The notes: generated by a model from the sequence alone, not told the origin. A stretch of DNA of 64,000 bases from SZUA-584 sp041656035 (GCA_964586785.1 CAZPHS010000001.1:62001-126000), one strand, 5' to 3'; shown: positions 25,063 to 34,390, counted from the stretch's first letter. A program made the numbers and translations.

Positions 25063-25629
25063 ATGACCGATATATTGATTGTTGGCGTTGGGGGACAGGG
25101 AACGCTTCTCGCAAGCCGGGTGCTCGGCAATCTGGCTCTTTCCTTGGGATATGATGTAAAGCTTTCCGAGGTTCACGGTATGGCGCAGCGCGGCGGCAGC
25201 GTAGTTACGCATATACGCTTCGGCGATACGGTTTTATCACCCGTTATAGACAAGGGCGGCGCGGATATAATACTCGCCTTCGAAAAACTGGAAGCGCTCC
25301 GATGGAGCGGGTACCTTAAAAAGGGCGGCAAAATGTTTGTCAGCACTCAAGAGATATTGCCTATGCCTGTTATTACCGGAGCGGAGGAGTATCCGCGGGA
25401 TATTGCGGAGCGCATTAAAGCCGCGGCGCCGGATGTTGTTTTTGTGGACGCGCTTTCTCTCGCGCGAAAGGCCGGAGACATAAGAACTTTAAACACGGTG
25501 CTTATAGGAGCGCTTGCGCGCAGAACGGATATTGAGAAAAAAGCGTTTATCGAAGCCGTTAAAGCCACGGTGCCCAAAAGAGCGATAGAAACCAATATCG
25601 CCGCCTTTGAGCTCGGCTATAATTTATAA
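25063..25629 (+). CDS. iorB: Indolepyruvate:ferredoxin oxidoreductase, beta subunit
   Basis: This 188-residue gamma-domain subunit starts DILIVGVGGQGTLLASRVLG, the hallmark of the 2-oxoacid:ferredoxin oxidoreductase gamma/beta-type chain, and carries EVHGMAQRGGSVVTHIRFG. It completes the enzyme with IorA. The ATG begins one base after the iorA stop, so the two are coupled. The protein is complete and of normal length. Confidence 0.93.
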   Translation: MTDILIVGVGGQGTLLASRVLGNLALSLGYDVKLSEVHGMAQRGGSVVTHIRFGDTVLSPVIDKGGADIILAFEKLEALRWSGYLKKGGKMFVSTQEILPMPVITGAEEYPRDIAERIKAAAPDVVFVDALSLARKAGDIRTLNTVLIGALARRTDIEKKAFIEAVKATVPKRAIETNIAAFELGYNL

Positions 25630-25652
25630 AAAAGCATGTCGGAGGTAACCAT

Positions 25653-26951
25653 ATGTACTGGAATAAAGAGCTGGAGTGTATGGACAGGGAACAGCTTCTT
25701 AAGGTACAGGCGGAAAAATTAAAGGCGACCGCGAAAAGAGTCTACGAGAACGTCCCTTTTTACAAAAAGGCGTTTGACGATATAGGGGTTAGTCCGGAAG
25801 ACATAAAAAGCGCGGAAGACGTTCGTTTGCTGCCGTTCACGTTAAAGCAGGATTTACGCGACAATTACCCGTTCGGTATGTTCGCCTCCCCTATGAGCGA
25901 AATATGCCGCGTACACGCCTCGTCCGGCACAACCGGCAAGCCCACCGTTGTAGGCTACACCGCGCGCGATATACAAAGCTGGGCGCAGCTTATGGCGCGA
26001 ACTTTCACTTTCGCGGGCGGCTGCCGCGATTCTGTCATACAGGTTGCTTACGGATACGGCCTTTTTACCGGAGGGCTTGGCGCGCATTACGGCGCGGAGG
26101 CTTTAGGCGCGGTTACCGTACCGGTGTCGGGAGGAAACACCAAGCGCCAGATAATGCTTATGGAGGATTTCGGAACCACAATACTGGCGTGTACGCCCTC
26201 TTACGCGCTTAATATTGCCGAGGTTATAGACGAGCTGGGCGTAAACAGAAAAAATCTTAAGCTTAAGGCCGGTGTGTTCGGCGCGGAGCCTTGGACCGAG
26301 GCCATGCGAACCGAGATAGAGCAGCGGCTTGGGGTGCTGGCTATAGATATTTACGGCTTGTCCGAGATTATAGGCCCGGGCGTCGCTTCCGACTGCATGT
26401 ACAAAAAAGGGCTGCACATAGCGGAGGATTTCTTTCTGGCGGAGATAATAGACCCCAATACGCTGGAGCCGCTGCCTCACGGACAAAAAGGAGAGCTTGT
26501 AATAACCACCATAGACAAAGACGGTATACCTCTTATACGCTACCGCACGCGCGATATAACGTCTTTAAGCGTAGAAAAATGCGATTGCGGGCGCACGCTT
26601 GCGCGTATGGATAAGGTTATGGGGCGCACGGACGATATGCTTATTATACGCGGCGTTAATGTATATCCTTCGCAGATAGAAAGCGTGCTTGTGGATATGG
26701 CAGAGGTGCAGCCTCATTATCAGATAATAGTCGATAGGGTTGATAATTTCGACTGCCTTGAGGTTCAGGTGGAGGTTTCGTCCGCGTTGTTCTCCGACGA
26801 GATAAGGCACCTTGAGACTTTGAGCAACAAAATTAAGGCGGAAATACAGTCGGTGCTCGGCATAGGCGTTACGGTAACGCTTGTTGAACCAAAAACCATA
26901 GCGCGGAGCGAGGGAAAAGCAAGACGCGTTATTGATAACCGTAATATATAA
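25653..26951 (+). CDS. Phenylacetate-CoA ligase family (aryl-CoA ligase), copy 2
   Basis: The 432-residue protein is a full-length paralogue of the ligase three genes upstream: HASSGTTGKPTVVGYT, YGLSEIIGPGVA and GRTDDMLIIRGVNVYPSQIE are intact. It probably differs in the aryl acid accepted (phenyl-, hydroxyphenyl- or indoleacetate). TCGGAGG precedes the ATG. The two ligases bracket iorAB, so the operon may handle more than one aromatic acid, or one copy may serve synthesis and the other breakdown. Confidence 0.9.
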   Translation: MYWNKELECMDREQLLKVQAEKLKATAKRVYENVPFYKKAFDDIGVSPEDIKSAEDVRLLPFTLKQDLRDNYPFGMFASPMSEICRVHASSGTTGKPTVVGYTARDIQSWAQLMARTFTFAGGCRDSVIQVAYGYGLFTGGLGAHYGAEALGAVTVPVSGGNTKRQIMLMEDFGTTILACTPSYALNIAEVIDELGVNRKNLKLKAGVFGAEPWTEAMRTEIEQRLGVLAIDIYGLSEIIGPGVASDCMYKKGLHIAEDFFLAEIIDPNTLEPLPHGQKGELVITTIDKDGIPLIRYRTRDITSLSVEKCDCGRTLARMDKVMGRTDDMLIIRGVNVYPSQIESVLVDMAEVQPHYQIIVDRVDNFDCLEVQVEVSSALFSDEIRHLETLSNKIKAEIQSVLGIGVTVTLVEPKTIARSEGKARRVIDNRNI

Positions 26952-26964
26952 AGGAGGCGTAAAA

Positions 26965-27393
26965 ATGATAAAGCAGATATCCGTATTTGTGGAAAACAAA
27001 AAGGGACGGCTCGCAAAGATAACCGATGTGCTCGGGCGCGGCGGTATAGACCTTATTGCTTTGTCCATAGCGGACACCACCAATTTTGGTATAATGCGCT
27101 GCATAGTGAGCGACCCCGACAAAGCCGTAACGCTGCTGAAGGACGGCGGTTTTACGGCCAGCACCACGGAAGTTATTGTGGCGGAGGTAACGGACAAACC
27201 GGGCGGGCTGGCTCGAGTGCTCGAGCTGCTTGATAAAGCGGGTATAAGCGTTGAGTATCTGTATTCGTTTGTGCGCACGCCAAGCGAGAACGCGCTTATA
27301 CTTTTTCGCGTGGAGAACGTCGCGGCGGCCAAAGAGGCGCTGCAAACAGGCGGCGTAAAGCTGCTGACGGAACAGGATATTCAAAATATTTAA
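26965..27393 (+). CDS. Tandem ACT-domain protein
   Basis: The start is the ATG at 26965, behind AAAGGAGG; an in-frame ATG at 26932 lies inside the previous gene. The 142-residue product is two ACT domains: IKQISVFVENKKGRLAKITDVLG and VIVAEVTDKPGGLARVLELLDKAG are the two N-terminal strand-helix units with the ligand-binding glycine. ACT pairs bind amino acids and regulate enzymes. Its place at the end of the aryl-CoA ligase/IOR operon suggests sensing of an aromatic amino acid; this is inference. Confidence 0.88.
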   Translation: MIKQISVFVENKKGRLAKITDVLGRGGIDLIALSIADTTNFGIMRCIVSDPDKAVTLLKDGGFTASTTEVIVAEVTDKPGGLARVLELLDKAGISVEYLYSFVRTPSENALILFRVENVAAAKEALQTGGVKLLTEQDIQNI

Positions 27394-27457
27394 AGCCGCG
27401 CGGTATCCGGCGCAAAAAATTTATGCTGTACTTTAAGCGTTGTATAAGAAGGAGCTT

Positions 27458-28579
27458 ATGTTAACAAGACCAACTTACGCTAAAATTAATCTGGGCGCAA
27501 TAACGCGAAACATTAAAAACATAAGGGCGCGCCTGCCTAAAGGCACTATGTTCTGCGCGGTGGTCAAGGCCGACGGATACGGTCATGGCAGCGTTATGGT
27601 AACAAAAGCGGCTATAGGGGCGGGAGCCGAGTGGATAGGCGTCGCAATGCCCGAGGAAGCGGTTGTTTTGAGAAACGAAGGCGTTAAAGCGCCTATACTC
27701 GTTCTTGGACCCTCCAACCTCGCTCAATGGCGCAAAGCCGCGGATTATGACATATCGATGGTTGCGGCGTCGCTTAACTGTATCAAAAACGCGCTTAAAA
27801 TCTCGCAGGAGCGCGGCGTTAAAATGAAACTGCATTTGAAAATTGATACCGGCATGAACCGTGTCGGTATCAAAACCGCTGAAGAGGCAAAAAAGATACT
27901 TGATATAATCGAAAAAGAGGACAAACTTGTATTAGAGGGCTTGATGACGCATTTCGCGTCGGCGGACGAGGCGGACAAAAGCCGGACAATCGCGCAGAAC
28001 AAGCGCTTCGCGGATTTTATCGCTCTCGTGTGCGGCCGCGGCTTTTCGCCTATAATACACGCCGGAAACAGCGGAGCGGCGCTCGACTGTCCGGAAATGT
28101 CGTACAATATGGTTCGCGTCGGCATCGCTCTTTACGGATATTATCCGTCGAACGAGGTTAAAACCGACGTCGCTTTAGAGCCCGCCATGGCGCTGCACAC
28201 ACAAATCTCGTTTATCAAAGATGTGGAGGCGGGGGAAAGTTTAAGCTACGGGGGAACGTTTACCGCGCCAAAGCCTATGCGTATAGCGACGCTGCCCATA
28301 GGATACGCGGACGGTTTCAGCCGTCTTTTGTCGGATACGGGAGAGGTGCTTATATTAGGACAGCGCGCCCGGGTTGTGGGGCGGGTCTGCATGGACCAGA
28401 TACTGGTTGATATAACGGATATAAAGGGCGTAAAACTGCAGGATAATGTAGTTTGTTTTGGAAGGCAAAACGGTACGGGGATACCCGTAGAGGAATACGC
28501 GCGGCGCTGCGGCACAATAAATTACGAGATTCTTTGCGCGGTTTCCCCGCGGGTGCCAAGGCTGTATTACGAGGACTGA
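27458..28579 (+). CDS. alr: Alanine racemase
   Basis: The PLP enzyme makes D-alanine for peptidoglycan. The ATG at 27458 follows AAGGAGC; a TTG 18 bases earlier is rejected. The 373-residue protein shows the PLP-lysine motif AVVKADGYGHG (lysine about 36), GLMTHFASAD, the catalytic tyrosine in SLSYGGTF (about 261) and the C-terminal DQILVDIT. It is complete. The next gene starts two bases after its stop. Confidence 0.95.
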   Translation: MLTRPTYAKINLGAITRNIKNIRARLPKGTMFCAVVKADGYGHGSVMVTKAAIGAGAEWIGVAMPEEAVVLRNEGVKAPILVLGPSNLAQWRKAADYDISMVAASLNCIKNALKISQERGVKMKLHLKIDTGMNRVGIKTAEEAKKILDIIEKEDKLVLEGLMTHFASADEADKSRTIAQNKRFADFIALVCGRGFSPIIHAGNSGAALDCPEMSYNMVRVGIALYGYYPSNEVKTDVALEPAMALHTQISFIKDVEAGESLSYGGTFTAPKPMRIATLPIGYADGFSRLLSDTGEVLILGQRARVVGRVCMDQILVDITDIKGVKLQDNVVCFGRQNGTGIPVEEYARRCGTINYEILCAVSPRVPRLYYED

Positions 28580-28581
28580 AA

Positions 28582-29136
28582 ATGAAAAACGATTTGCGGC
28601 GCGAAATATTAAATAAAAGGCTGCTTATTGATTCGCACGACATACAGGTGTTTAGCGGCGCTATAATCCAGGCGCTCCTTAACCTTGAGATTGTAAAAAA
28701 CGCTCGGTGTATAATGGCGTACTGCGCGCATAAAAACGAACCGGAGCTTTTCGCGCTTGCAAACGCGCTGCTTGACATGGGCAAGAGCATAGCTCTTCCT
28801 TACGTTACCAAAGACGATAATCTTATAGCGGTGGATTACTGTTTTGATTCCGTGATGAAAAGCAATGTTTTCGGCATAGCCGAGCCGGTTATAACCAACG
28901 AGAGCGAACAAGCCGAGCCGGATGTTGTGCTTGTTCCCGGTATAGCTTTCGACGAGGCGGGAAACCGCATAGGTTACGGGCTCGGTTATTTCGACCGTTT
29001 TCTTAAAGACTCACGCGCGTATAAAATAGGCGTATGCTTTGATATGCAGATTGTGCCGCTCATAAACGCCCGTCCGCACGATGTGCGTATGGATTTGATT
29101 GTTACGCAAAGCCGCGTTATACATACCAAGTGTTAA
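28582..29136 (+). CDS. 5-formyltetrahydrofolate cyclo-ligase
   Basis: The enzyme converts 5-formyl-THF to 5,10-methenyl-THF with ATP. The start at 28582 is supported by GAGGA nine bases upstream and by family length (184 residues); a longer frame reaching into alr is spurious. Diagnostic are the basic N-terminus, VLVPGIAFDEAGNRIGYGLGYFDRFL (ATP/folate loop) and the C-terminal PHDVRMDLIVTQ. It overlaps the next gene by seven bases in a compact housekeeping run from alr to coaD. Confidence 0.9.
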   Translation: MKNDLRREILNKRLLIDSHDIQVFSGAIIQALLNLEIVKNARCIMAYCAHKNEPELFALANALLDMGKSIALPYVTKDDNLIAVDYCFDSVMKSNVFGIAEPVITNESEQAEPDVVLVPGIAFDEAGNRIGYGLGYFDRFLKDSRAYKIGVCFDMQIVPLINARPHDVRMDLIVTQSRVIHTKC

Positions 29137-29678
29137 GGGTTACGGCGGGCAAATATAAGGGCAGACGGCTTGTTCGTCCGGCGGGCGCCGCCGCAAGGCC
29201 TACCGGCGACAAAGTAAAAGAAGCGCTGTTCGGAGCGATTCAGTTTAAAATAGAAGGAATACGCGTGCTCGACGCCTTCGCGGGAAGCGGCGCGCTTGGC
29301 ATAGAAGCGCTCTCGCGCGGCGCGGGGCATGTTGATTTTGTCGAAAAGGACAAAAGATGCATAGAGGCGTTGCGGCAAAATATAGAATCCGTAGGCGCGC
29401 AAAATTGCCGGCTGCACAAAGGCGATGTTTTTGCTCTTATCGATAAGCTTGGAGTATACGAGCTGCTGCTTGCAGACCCGCCTTACGATTCTAATTATTA
29501 CGGGCGGCTGTTGTGCTTAGCCAAAGAGCGCCGGATTTTAAAGCAAGGCTCGATTGTTGTAATGGAAACTCACAGAAAGTTTGCTTTTACGCCTCCTTTG
29601 GGGTATAATTTGACAAAACGCGCCGATTACGGCGACACATCGCTTTGGTATTTGGTATATGGAGAGAAATGTGAATAA
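29130..29678 (+). CDS. rsmD: 16S rRNA (guanine-966 N2)-methyltransferase
   Basis: The 182-residue protein starts at a GTG inside the previous gene and begins LRVTAGKYKGRRL, the usual RsmD opening. The SAM-binding site is VLDAFAGSGALGIEALSRGA and the catalytic motif is DPPY (about 116). It methylates G966 of 16S rRNA. The rsmD-coaD order is a common bacterial pairing. No ribosome-binding site is clear, consistent with coupling to the upstream gene by overlap. Confidence 0.92.
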   Translation: MLRVTAGKYKGRRLVRPAGAAARPTGDKVKEALFGAIQFKIEGIRVLDAFAGSGALGIEALSRGAGHVDFVEKDKRCIEALRQNIESVGAQNCRLHKGDVFALIDKLGVYELLLADPPYDSNYYGRLLCLAKERRILKQGSIVVMETHRKFAFTPPLGYNLTKRADYGDTSLWYLVYGEKCE

Positions 29679-30150
29679 ATGCGTATACCCCGGAAGCTTT
29701 GATCCTATCACATGCGGTCATCTCGATGTTATTACCCGCGCTGCCGCAATGTTTGACGATTTAACGGTTGCCGTGCTTGTAAATAAAAACAAACAGTCTT
29801 CATTTACCGTTGAACGGCGAATGGATTTTATACGCCGCTCAACCGCTCATTTGAACGGCGTATCTGTCGATTATTTTTCCGGTCTTCTTGCCGACTACAT
29901 GGAAGAACGCGGCGCCAACATTATAATAAGGGGGCTGCGCGCCATATCCGATTTTGAATACGAGTATCAGATGGCGGCGATGAACTCTAAGCTGGCAAAG
30001 AATGTGGAAACCATTTTTTTAATGACCGATATCGCCAACTCTTTTTTAAGCTCCAGCATGGTAAACGAACTGGCTTCATTCGGAGGAAATATTTGCGGCC
30101 TTGTGCCGGACGAAATAGTAAAGGACGTGCTAAGCAAATATGGCAGGTGA
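29671..30150 (+). CDS. coaD: Phosphopantetheine adenylyltransferase
   Basis: This enzyme makes dephospho-CoA. The GTG at 29671 is preferred over the ATG at 29659 because GGAGAG lies between them and because CoaD proteins begin MNKxVYPGSFDP. The product (159 residues) has GSFDPITCGH, the nucleotidyltransferase T/HxGH motif, plus RGLRAISDFEYEYQMA and SSSMVNE. It overlaps the end of rsmD and the start of the next coiled-coil gene. Confidence 0.93.
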   Translation: MNKCVYPGSFDPITCGHLDVITRAAAMFDDLTVAVLVNKNKQSSFTVERRMDFIRRSTAHLNGVSVDYFSGLLADYMEERGANIIIRGLRAISDFEYEYQMAAMNSKLAKNVETIFLMTDIANSFLSSSMVNELASFGGNICGLVPDEIVKDVLSKYGR

Positions 30151-30928
30151 GGATATAAAGCTTTTAGAGTATATAGATGAACTTTGCGAAGAAATTGAAT
30201 CGAGCTCTAAAGGATTGCTGTCCGGCAAACGGTCTGTGGATTACGGCGTCGTTAAAGATATATTAAATGATATACGCGCGGTTGTGCCGGAAGAATTCAA
30301 ATTGGCGGCAAAGGTGATAAAAGAGAAGAATACTATACTGACAAGCGCGAGAGAGACTGCCGACGCCGCCTTAAGCAGCGCTAAAGAAACCGCCGAGGCT
30401 AAAATAAACTGCGCCGATGAAGCGGCGGAATCAACCGTAAACATGGCAAATGAAACGGCCGGAACGGTTCTTTCCAAAGCTAAGGACGAATCCGAAACAC
30501 TTCTTGTAAAAGCTAAGGAAGAAGCGGACAATATGCTTGGAGACGCAAAGCGTGAAGCCGAGGAAATTTTGCAAAGCTCGCGGCGGGAAGCCGAAGACGT
30601 TTTAAACAGCGCGAAACAAGAGGCGCAAAATATTATTAACAGCGCCGAGGATGAGCTTAGAACGCGTGTAGCGGAAGCCCCCGTGTTAAGAGAGGCCAAT
30701 ATAAAAGCTAACGAGCTTATCAGCGGAGCCGAGAAAAAGTCGGCGGAGCTTCGCGGCCTCGCCGAGAACAATGCCCGAGAGATTGCGGCGGGCGCAAAGG
30801 AATACGCGGACGATATACTTGCCGACCTTGAAAAATATCTTTCCGAATATTTAAAACTGCTGAGAAAAAACCGGCTGGAGCTATCCGGCGGAAGGAAAAG
30901 CGGTTTTTCGAATACGGCTTTGCCATAA
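30140..30928 (+). CDS. Long coiled-coil protein, unknown function
   Basis: The 262-residue protein overlaps coaD by 11 bases. Residues 1-60 form a short head (KLLEYIDELCEEIE...VDYGVVKDILNDIRAVVPEEF), then residues about 70-230 are a near-perfect run of 11-residue repeats of the type xxAKxEAExxL, an extended amphipathic helix. Shorter proteins with this head and an ATP-synthase-b-like helix occur after coaD in many Clostridia, where they are annotated only as ATPase-like or DivIVA-like. The repeat has likely expanded in this copy. Its 3' end overlaps the 3' end of ylbJ on the other strand by 48 bases. Confidence 0.8.
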   Translation: MAGEDIKLLEYIDELCEEIESSSKGLLSGKRSVDYGVVKDILNDIRAVVPEEFKLAAKVIKEKNTILTSARETADAALSSAKETAEAKINCADEAAESTVNMANETAGTVLSKAKDESETLLVKAKEEADNMLGDAKREAEEILQSSRREAEDVLNSAKQEAQNIINSAEDELRTRVAEAPVLREANIKANELISGAEKKSAELRGLAENNAREIAAGAKEYADDILADLEKYLSEYLKLLRKNRLELSGGRKSGFSNTALP

Positions 30929-32044
30929 TTTTATAAACAAAAGCGCCGATAAAGATAGCGCGGCAAATATCACTCCGCCAAAAGCGGCCGTTTTTGTGTC
31001 CTCGGGTTTGAGCGAAGACGCGTAATCCGCAAGCGGAAACAGCGCGAGAAAAAGAGTAATAAGCATAACGCATATTATTGAATGCAGGCTTTTAGCCAAA
31101 AGAAACCGTTTCGGCTTAAGCCCGCTGTCCGCGAGCACCGCCCTTGTCTGCATTTGAACGCACGCGCCGCCGAAAGCGACCACGGAAGAGACGAGCAGCA
31201 GTTTAAATTCCATACCGGCGGAAAGCGCCGCGATTTTCGCGCAGCCCGCGGTTATTTCTATTCCGCCGGACAGTATTGCTCTTGAGGCATTAGAATCAAG
31301 TCCCGCGAGACCGAATACGGGAGAGTACAAAACATTAAGCGCTCTCATAACGCCGGTTACTTCCAATATTTCAATAATAACCGAGAAAAGTATAACGAAC
31401 CCGCCTATTTTAAGCAAAGTGCGCAGCGATTTCTCGACGCTTTCCGACATCATAGCGCCTATTGAGGGGCAAGCCGCCGCATCGCTCTTAAATCGCCGCA
31501 GAGCGTCGCCAAGTTTTAATTTCGGCGCGCCGGAGAAGTAAACGCGCTTTTTCAGTACGCGCAGAAATATACCGGTTATAAAAGCCGAAAGATAATGCGC
31601 GGACGCTAAGTATATGCCCGCGTAAGGCGCGTTAAGCATAGCCGTGCCTATCGCGCCTGTTAAAAAGACGGGACCGGCGACGCTTGTAAAACAAATTATG
31701 CGCTGCGCGTCCGGCTCGTTTATATGCCCTTTCGCGTACAGCTCTCCGGCAAGACGTGCCCCTACGGGATACCCCGACATAAGCGACGCCATAAACACAT
31801 AGGCGCCCTCGCCGGGGACGCCCAAAAGCGCGCGGGTTACGGGAGCGAAGAAAAACGACATAAGCCGCACGATTCCTGTCTCCAGCATCATAAAAGAAGA
31901 TACCATAAAAGGAAAAAGCGCGGGCAGTACGGTATACAGCCACAGGTTTAAACCGTTTTGCGCGCTGCGAATACAATTTTGAGGATAAAGCAGCAGCATT
32001 ACCGAAAAGACCGCGAAAATAGGTATCAGTACCGCCTTTTTCAC
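30881..32044 (-). CDS. ylbJ: Sporulation integral membrane protein YlbJ
   Basis: The 387-residue protein has about eight hydrophobic segments and the nucleoside-recognition/gate-domain features of YlbJ: LYTVLPALFPFMVSSFMM, GVPGEGAYVFMASLMSGYPVGARLAGELY and SVAGPVFLTGAIGTAML. In Bacillus subtilis YlbJ is needed for sporulation. It sits between coaD and ylbM-type tmcAL, the same neighbourhood (ylbI-ylbJ-ylbM) as in Bacillus, though on the opposite strand from coaD. Its 3' end overlaps the coiled-coil gene. Confidence 0.92.
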   Translation of the reverse strand: MKKAVLIPIFAVFSVMLLLYPQNCIRSAQNGLNLWLYTVLPALFPFMVSSFMMLETGIVRLMSFFFAPVTRALLGVPGEGAYVFMASLMSGYPVGARLAGELYAKGHINEPDAQRIICFTSVAGPVFLTGAIGTAMLNAPYAGIYLASAHYLSAFITGIFLRVLKKRVYFSGAPKLKLGDALRRFKSDAAACPSIGAMMSESVEKSLRTLLKIGGFVILFSVIIEILEVTGVMRALNVLYSPVFGLAGLDSNASRAILSGGIEITAGCAKIAALSAGMEFKLLLVSSVVAFGGACVQMQTRAVLADSGLKPKRFLLAKSLHSIICVMLITLFLALFPLADYASSLKPEDTKTAAFGGVIFAALSLSALLFIKLWQSRIRKTAFPSAG

Positions 32045-32107
32045 CGCATCACAACCTTTTATTAATGATATGAGGGGGCGGCGGGGCGTATGATATCAAG
32101 CGGTATT

Positions 32108-33274
32108 TTAAAAATCCGTTATGAGACGTTCCGTAAAATCACGTCCGGCGCCGGAAAACGGCGGAACGGATTGAGACAGCGCCCAAACGTCCGAAGCGGC
32201 GGCGTCGGCGACGGGGTAAGGGGGCGCGCCCGAGGTTATTACGGGAACACGGGCGGAGGCGGAAAGCGCCGAGAGAACTTCGGGGTTTTTAACCCCTATC
32301 ACGCGGATATGGCTTACGGCGCGGGAATTATGCGCCGCGATATCTTCGCGCGTTATATTAAGCAGAGCGCAGACGAGTATGCGCGATATTCGGGCATAAG
32401 TATAGCGTTTTGTTTTTACGCGGGCAATAATATCGGCGCGCGTTTTGCAGCGTTTAGCGGCGGCATAAATCCTGTTTTCAAGCCCTTCCGTAACATCGGG
32501 CAGCTTGGCGATGTACGATCGCCCGTTAAGCCTTAACATATGGAGCAGCGGCGCGTCGAATTGTTCGGGCATTACCGGAGCAAGCCCCTTGTCAAGCTTC
32601 AACGCTAAAATTTCCGCGCAGGCTTTTGGCATGGCGGACAGCGCTTTGTCGACGCCTCCGGCGAATGAAGCGCGTATGGCGCTCGCGCTCGGAAGATACG
32701 CGTCTATATCGCCGCAATGATAACCGGCGCCTTCGCGTTTTACCGCATACGGTACGATATTCGGGTATTTACGCAAAGCTTTTAGGTATTCAATACCAAG
32801 AAGCGCCCCGGGCAGCGAAGCCTCGGGCGGCGCTCCTGCCGCGTCCATACGCGCTTTGGGAAAGCTCAAACCCGCGTCCAGCTTTTGCCTTAAAGACTGT
32901 TTGTAGCCGTCGCTTTCGCCGTAAAGCGTTTCCGCCAAACTTTTGAGCAGAGAAAGATCATCGGTTTCCGCCCCGAAACAAACCGAGCCCGCGCCCGCCG
33001 CCGCAAGAGTTTTTATGCCTCCCTCGGCAAACCCCTGGGCGCTTTGCACCGCCGATATGAGAGGGAGTTCTATCACGGCGTCCGCGCCTCCGGCAAGAGC
33101 ACATGCCGCGCGCGTCCATTTGTCGAATATTGAGGGTTCGCCGCGCTGCATAAAAAAACCGCTCATCGCGCATATTATATATTTCGCGCCCGTGGCTTTT
33201 CTGGCTAAAGCTATGTGTTTTTCGTGTCCCAAATGAAACGGATTATATTCTGCGACTATTCCGCAAATACTCAC
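32108..33274 (-). CDS. tmcAL: tRNA(Met) cytidine acetate ligase (YlbM)
   Basis: The 388-residue protein begins GIVAEYNPFHLGHEKHI, the HxGH nucleotidyltransferase motif of TmcAL/YlbM, and continues with AMSGFFMQRGEPSIFDKWTRA and GADAVIELP, all family signatures. TmcAL acetylates the wobble cytidine of elongator tRNA-Met using acetate and ATP. Translation starts at a GTG at 33274 behind AAAGGAG. It diverges from pta, an apt neighbour as acetate metabolism supplies its substrate, but this may be chance. Confidence 0.9.
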   Translation of the reverse strand: MSICGIVAEYNPFHLGHEKHIALARKATGAKYIICAMSGFFMQRGEPSIFDKWTRAACALAGGADAVIELPLISAVQSAQGFAEGGIKTLAAAGAGSVCFGAETDDLSLLKSLAETLYGESDGYKQSLRQKLDAGLSFPKARMDAAGAPPEASLPGALLGIEYLKALRKYPNIVPYAVKREGAGYHCGDIDAYLPSASAIRASFAGGVDKALSAMPKACAEILALKLDKGLAPVMPEQFDAPLLHMLRLNGRSYIAKLPDVTEGLENRIYAAAKRCKTRADIIARVKTKRYTYARISRILVCALLNITREDIAAHNSRAVSHIRVIGVKNPEVLSALSASARVPVITSGAPPYPVADAAASDVWALSQSVPPFSGAGRDFTERLITDF

Positions 33275-33392
33275 TAATTACTCCTTTTCAATTCGGTTAG
33301 AATTATATATAATAACACTTGGCCTTATTATATATCATAAGAATAATAATTATATTACTTTTTTGTTTTATTTGGAAGGGAGACGGAAAAAC

Positions 33393-34379
33393 ATGGGACT
33401 TATTAACGATTTGGAAGCGAGGGCGTATGATGCGAAAAAATGCATTGTGCTTCCCGAAGGCTCCGAGAAAAGGATTGTAAAGGCCGCTCAGATTGTCGCG
33501 GAAAAGGGGCTCGCGAGAGTGGTGCTGCTGGCAAAAGAATCCGAACTTGCGGACAGCGCCGAGCAGCTATCGAAGTCCGGCATAAACATTATAGACACGG
33601 AAAACTCGGACAAAATTGAAACCTACGCCAAAAAGTATTACGAGCTTAGAAAATGCAAGGGCGTAACGTACGAAGAGGCAATGGATACCGTAAAAAAACC
33701 CCTGTATTATGCCTGTATGATGATAAAAGAAGGGGAGGCGGACGGTATGGTGGCGGGGGCTGCCAACACCACCGCCGGCGTACTAAGACCCGCGTTTCAG
33801 ATTATTAAAACATCACCCTGCACATCTGTCGTTTCAAGCTGCTTTATAATGATATTGAAAGATAAAAATTTTGGACAAGACGGCATACTGGTTTTTGCCG
33901 ATTGCGCCGTAAATCCAAGCCCCGACGCGCAGCAGCTTGCTCACATCGCAATGACAACCGCGCGGACGGCCAAAAAGCTGGCTGGCATAGAGCCCCGTAT
34001 TGCCATGCTTTCTTTCTCTACAAAAGGAAGCGCCTGCTGCGAGGCGGCTGAGAAGATAGCGTGCGCGGCAAGCCTTGCCAAACAGCTTGATTCTTCTTTA
34101 TGCATAGACGGCGAGCTTCAGGCGGACGCGGCGCTTATAGAATCAGTAGCCAAGCTGAAAGCCCCGCAAAGCCCCGTGGCGGGAAAAGCGAACATACTGA
34201 TATTTCCGGACCTCGCGTCCGGCAACATAGGCTATAAGCTTGTGCAGCGCCTGGCGGGCGCGCAGGCGATAGGTCCCATATGCCAGGGGCTTTCCGCGCC
34301 GGTAAACGATTTATCGCGCGGATGCAGCGTTGACGATATAGTATCGGTTGTTACCATTACAGCGGTACAGGCAATATAA
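33393..34379 (+). CDS. pta: Phosphate acetyltransferase
   Basis: Pta converts acetyl-CoA and phosphate to acetyl phosphate. The ATG at 33393 follows GGAAGGGAG; an upstream in-frame start is rejected. The 328-residue short-type protein contains GMVAGAANTTAGVLRPAFQIIK, FADCAVNPSPDAQQLA, MLSFSTKGS and IFPDLASGNIGYKLVQRL. It is followed 11 bases later by ackA, giving the standard acetate-forming, ATP-yielding pair of fermenters. Confidence 0.95.
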   Translation: MGLINDLEARAYDAKKCIVLPEGSEKRIVKAAQIVAEKGLARVVLLAKESELADSAEQLSKSGINIIDTENSDKIETYAKKYYELRKCKGVTYEEAMDTVKKPLYYACMMIKEGEADGMVAGAANTTAGVLRPAFQIIKTSPCTSVVSSCFIMILKDKNFGQDGILVFADCAVNPSPDAQQLAHIAMTTARTAKKLAGIEPRIAMLSFSTKGSACCEAAEKIACAASLAKQLDSSLCIDGELQADAALIESVAKLKAPQSPVAGKANILIFPDLASGNIGYKLVQRLAGAQAIGPICQGLSAPVNDLSRGCSVDDIVSVVTITAVQAI

Positions 34380-34390
34380 GGAGAGCATAA

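Noticed and set aside
32090..32536. 148-codon plus-strand frame inside tmcAL
   Set aside because: It is antisense to the end of tmcAL, is glycine/arginine-rich and lacks initiation signals.
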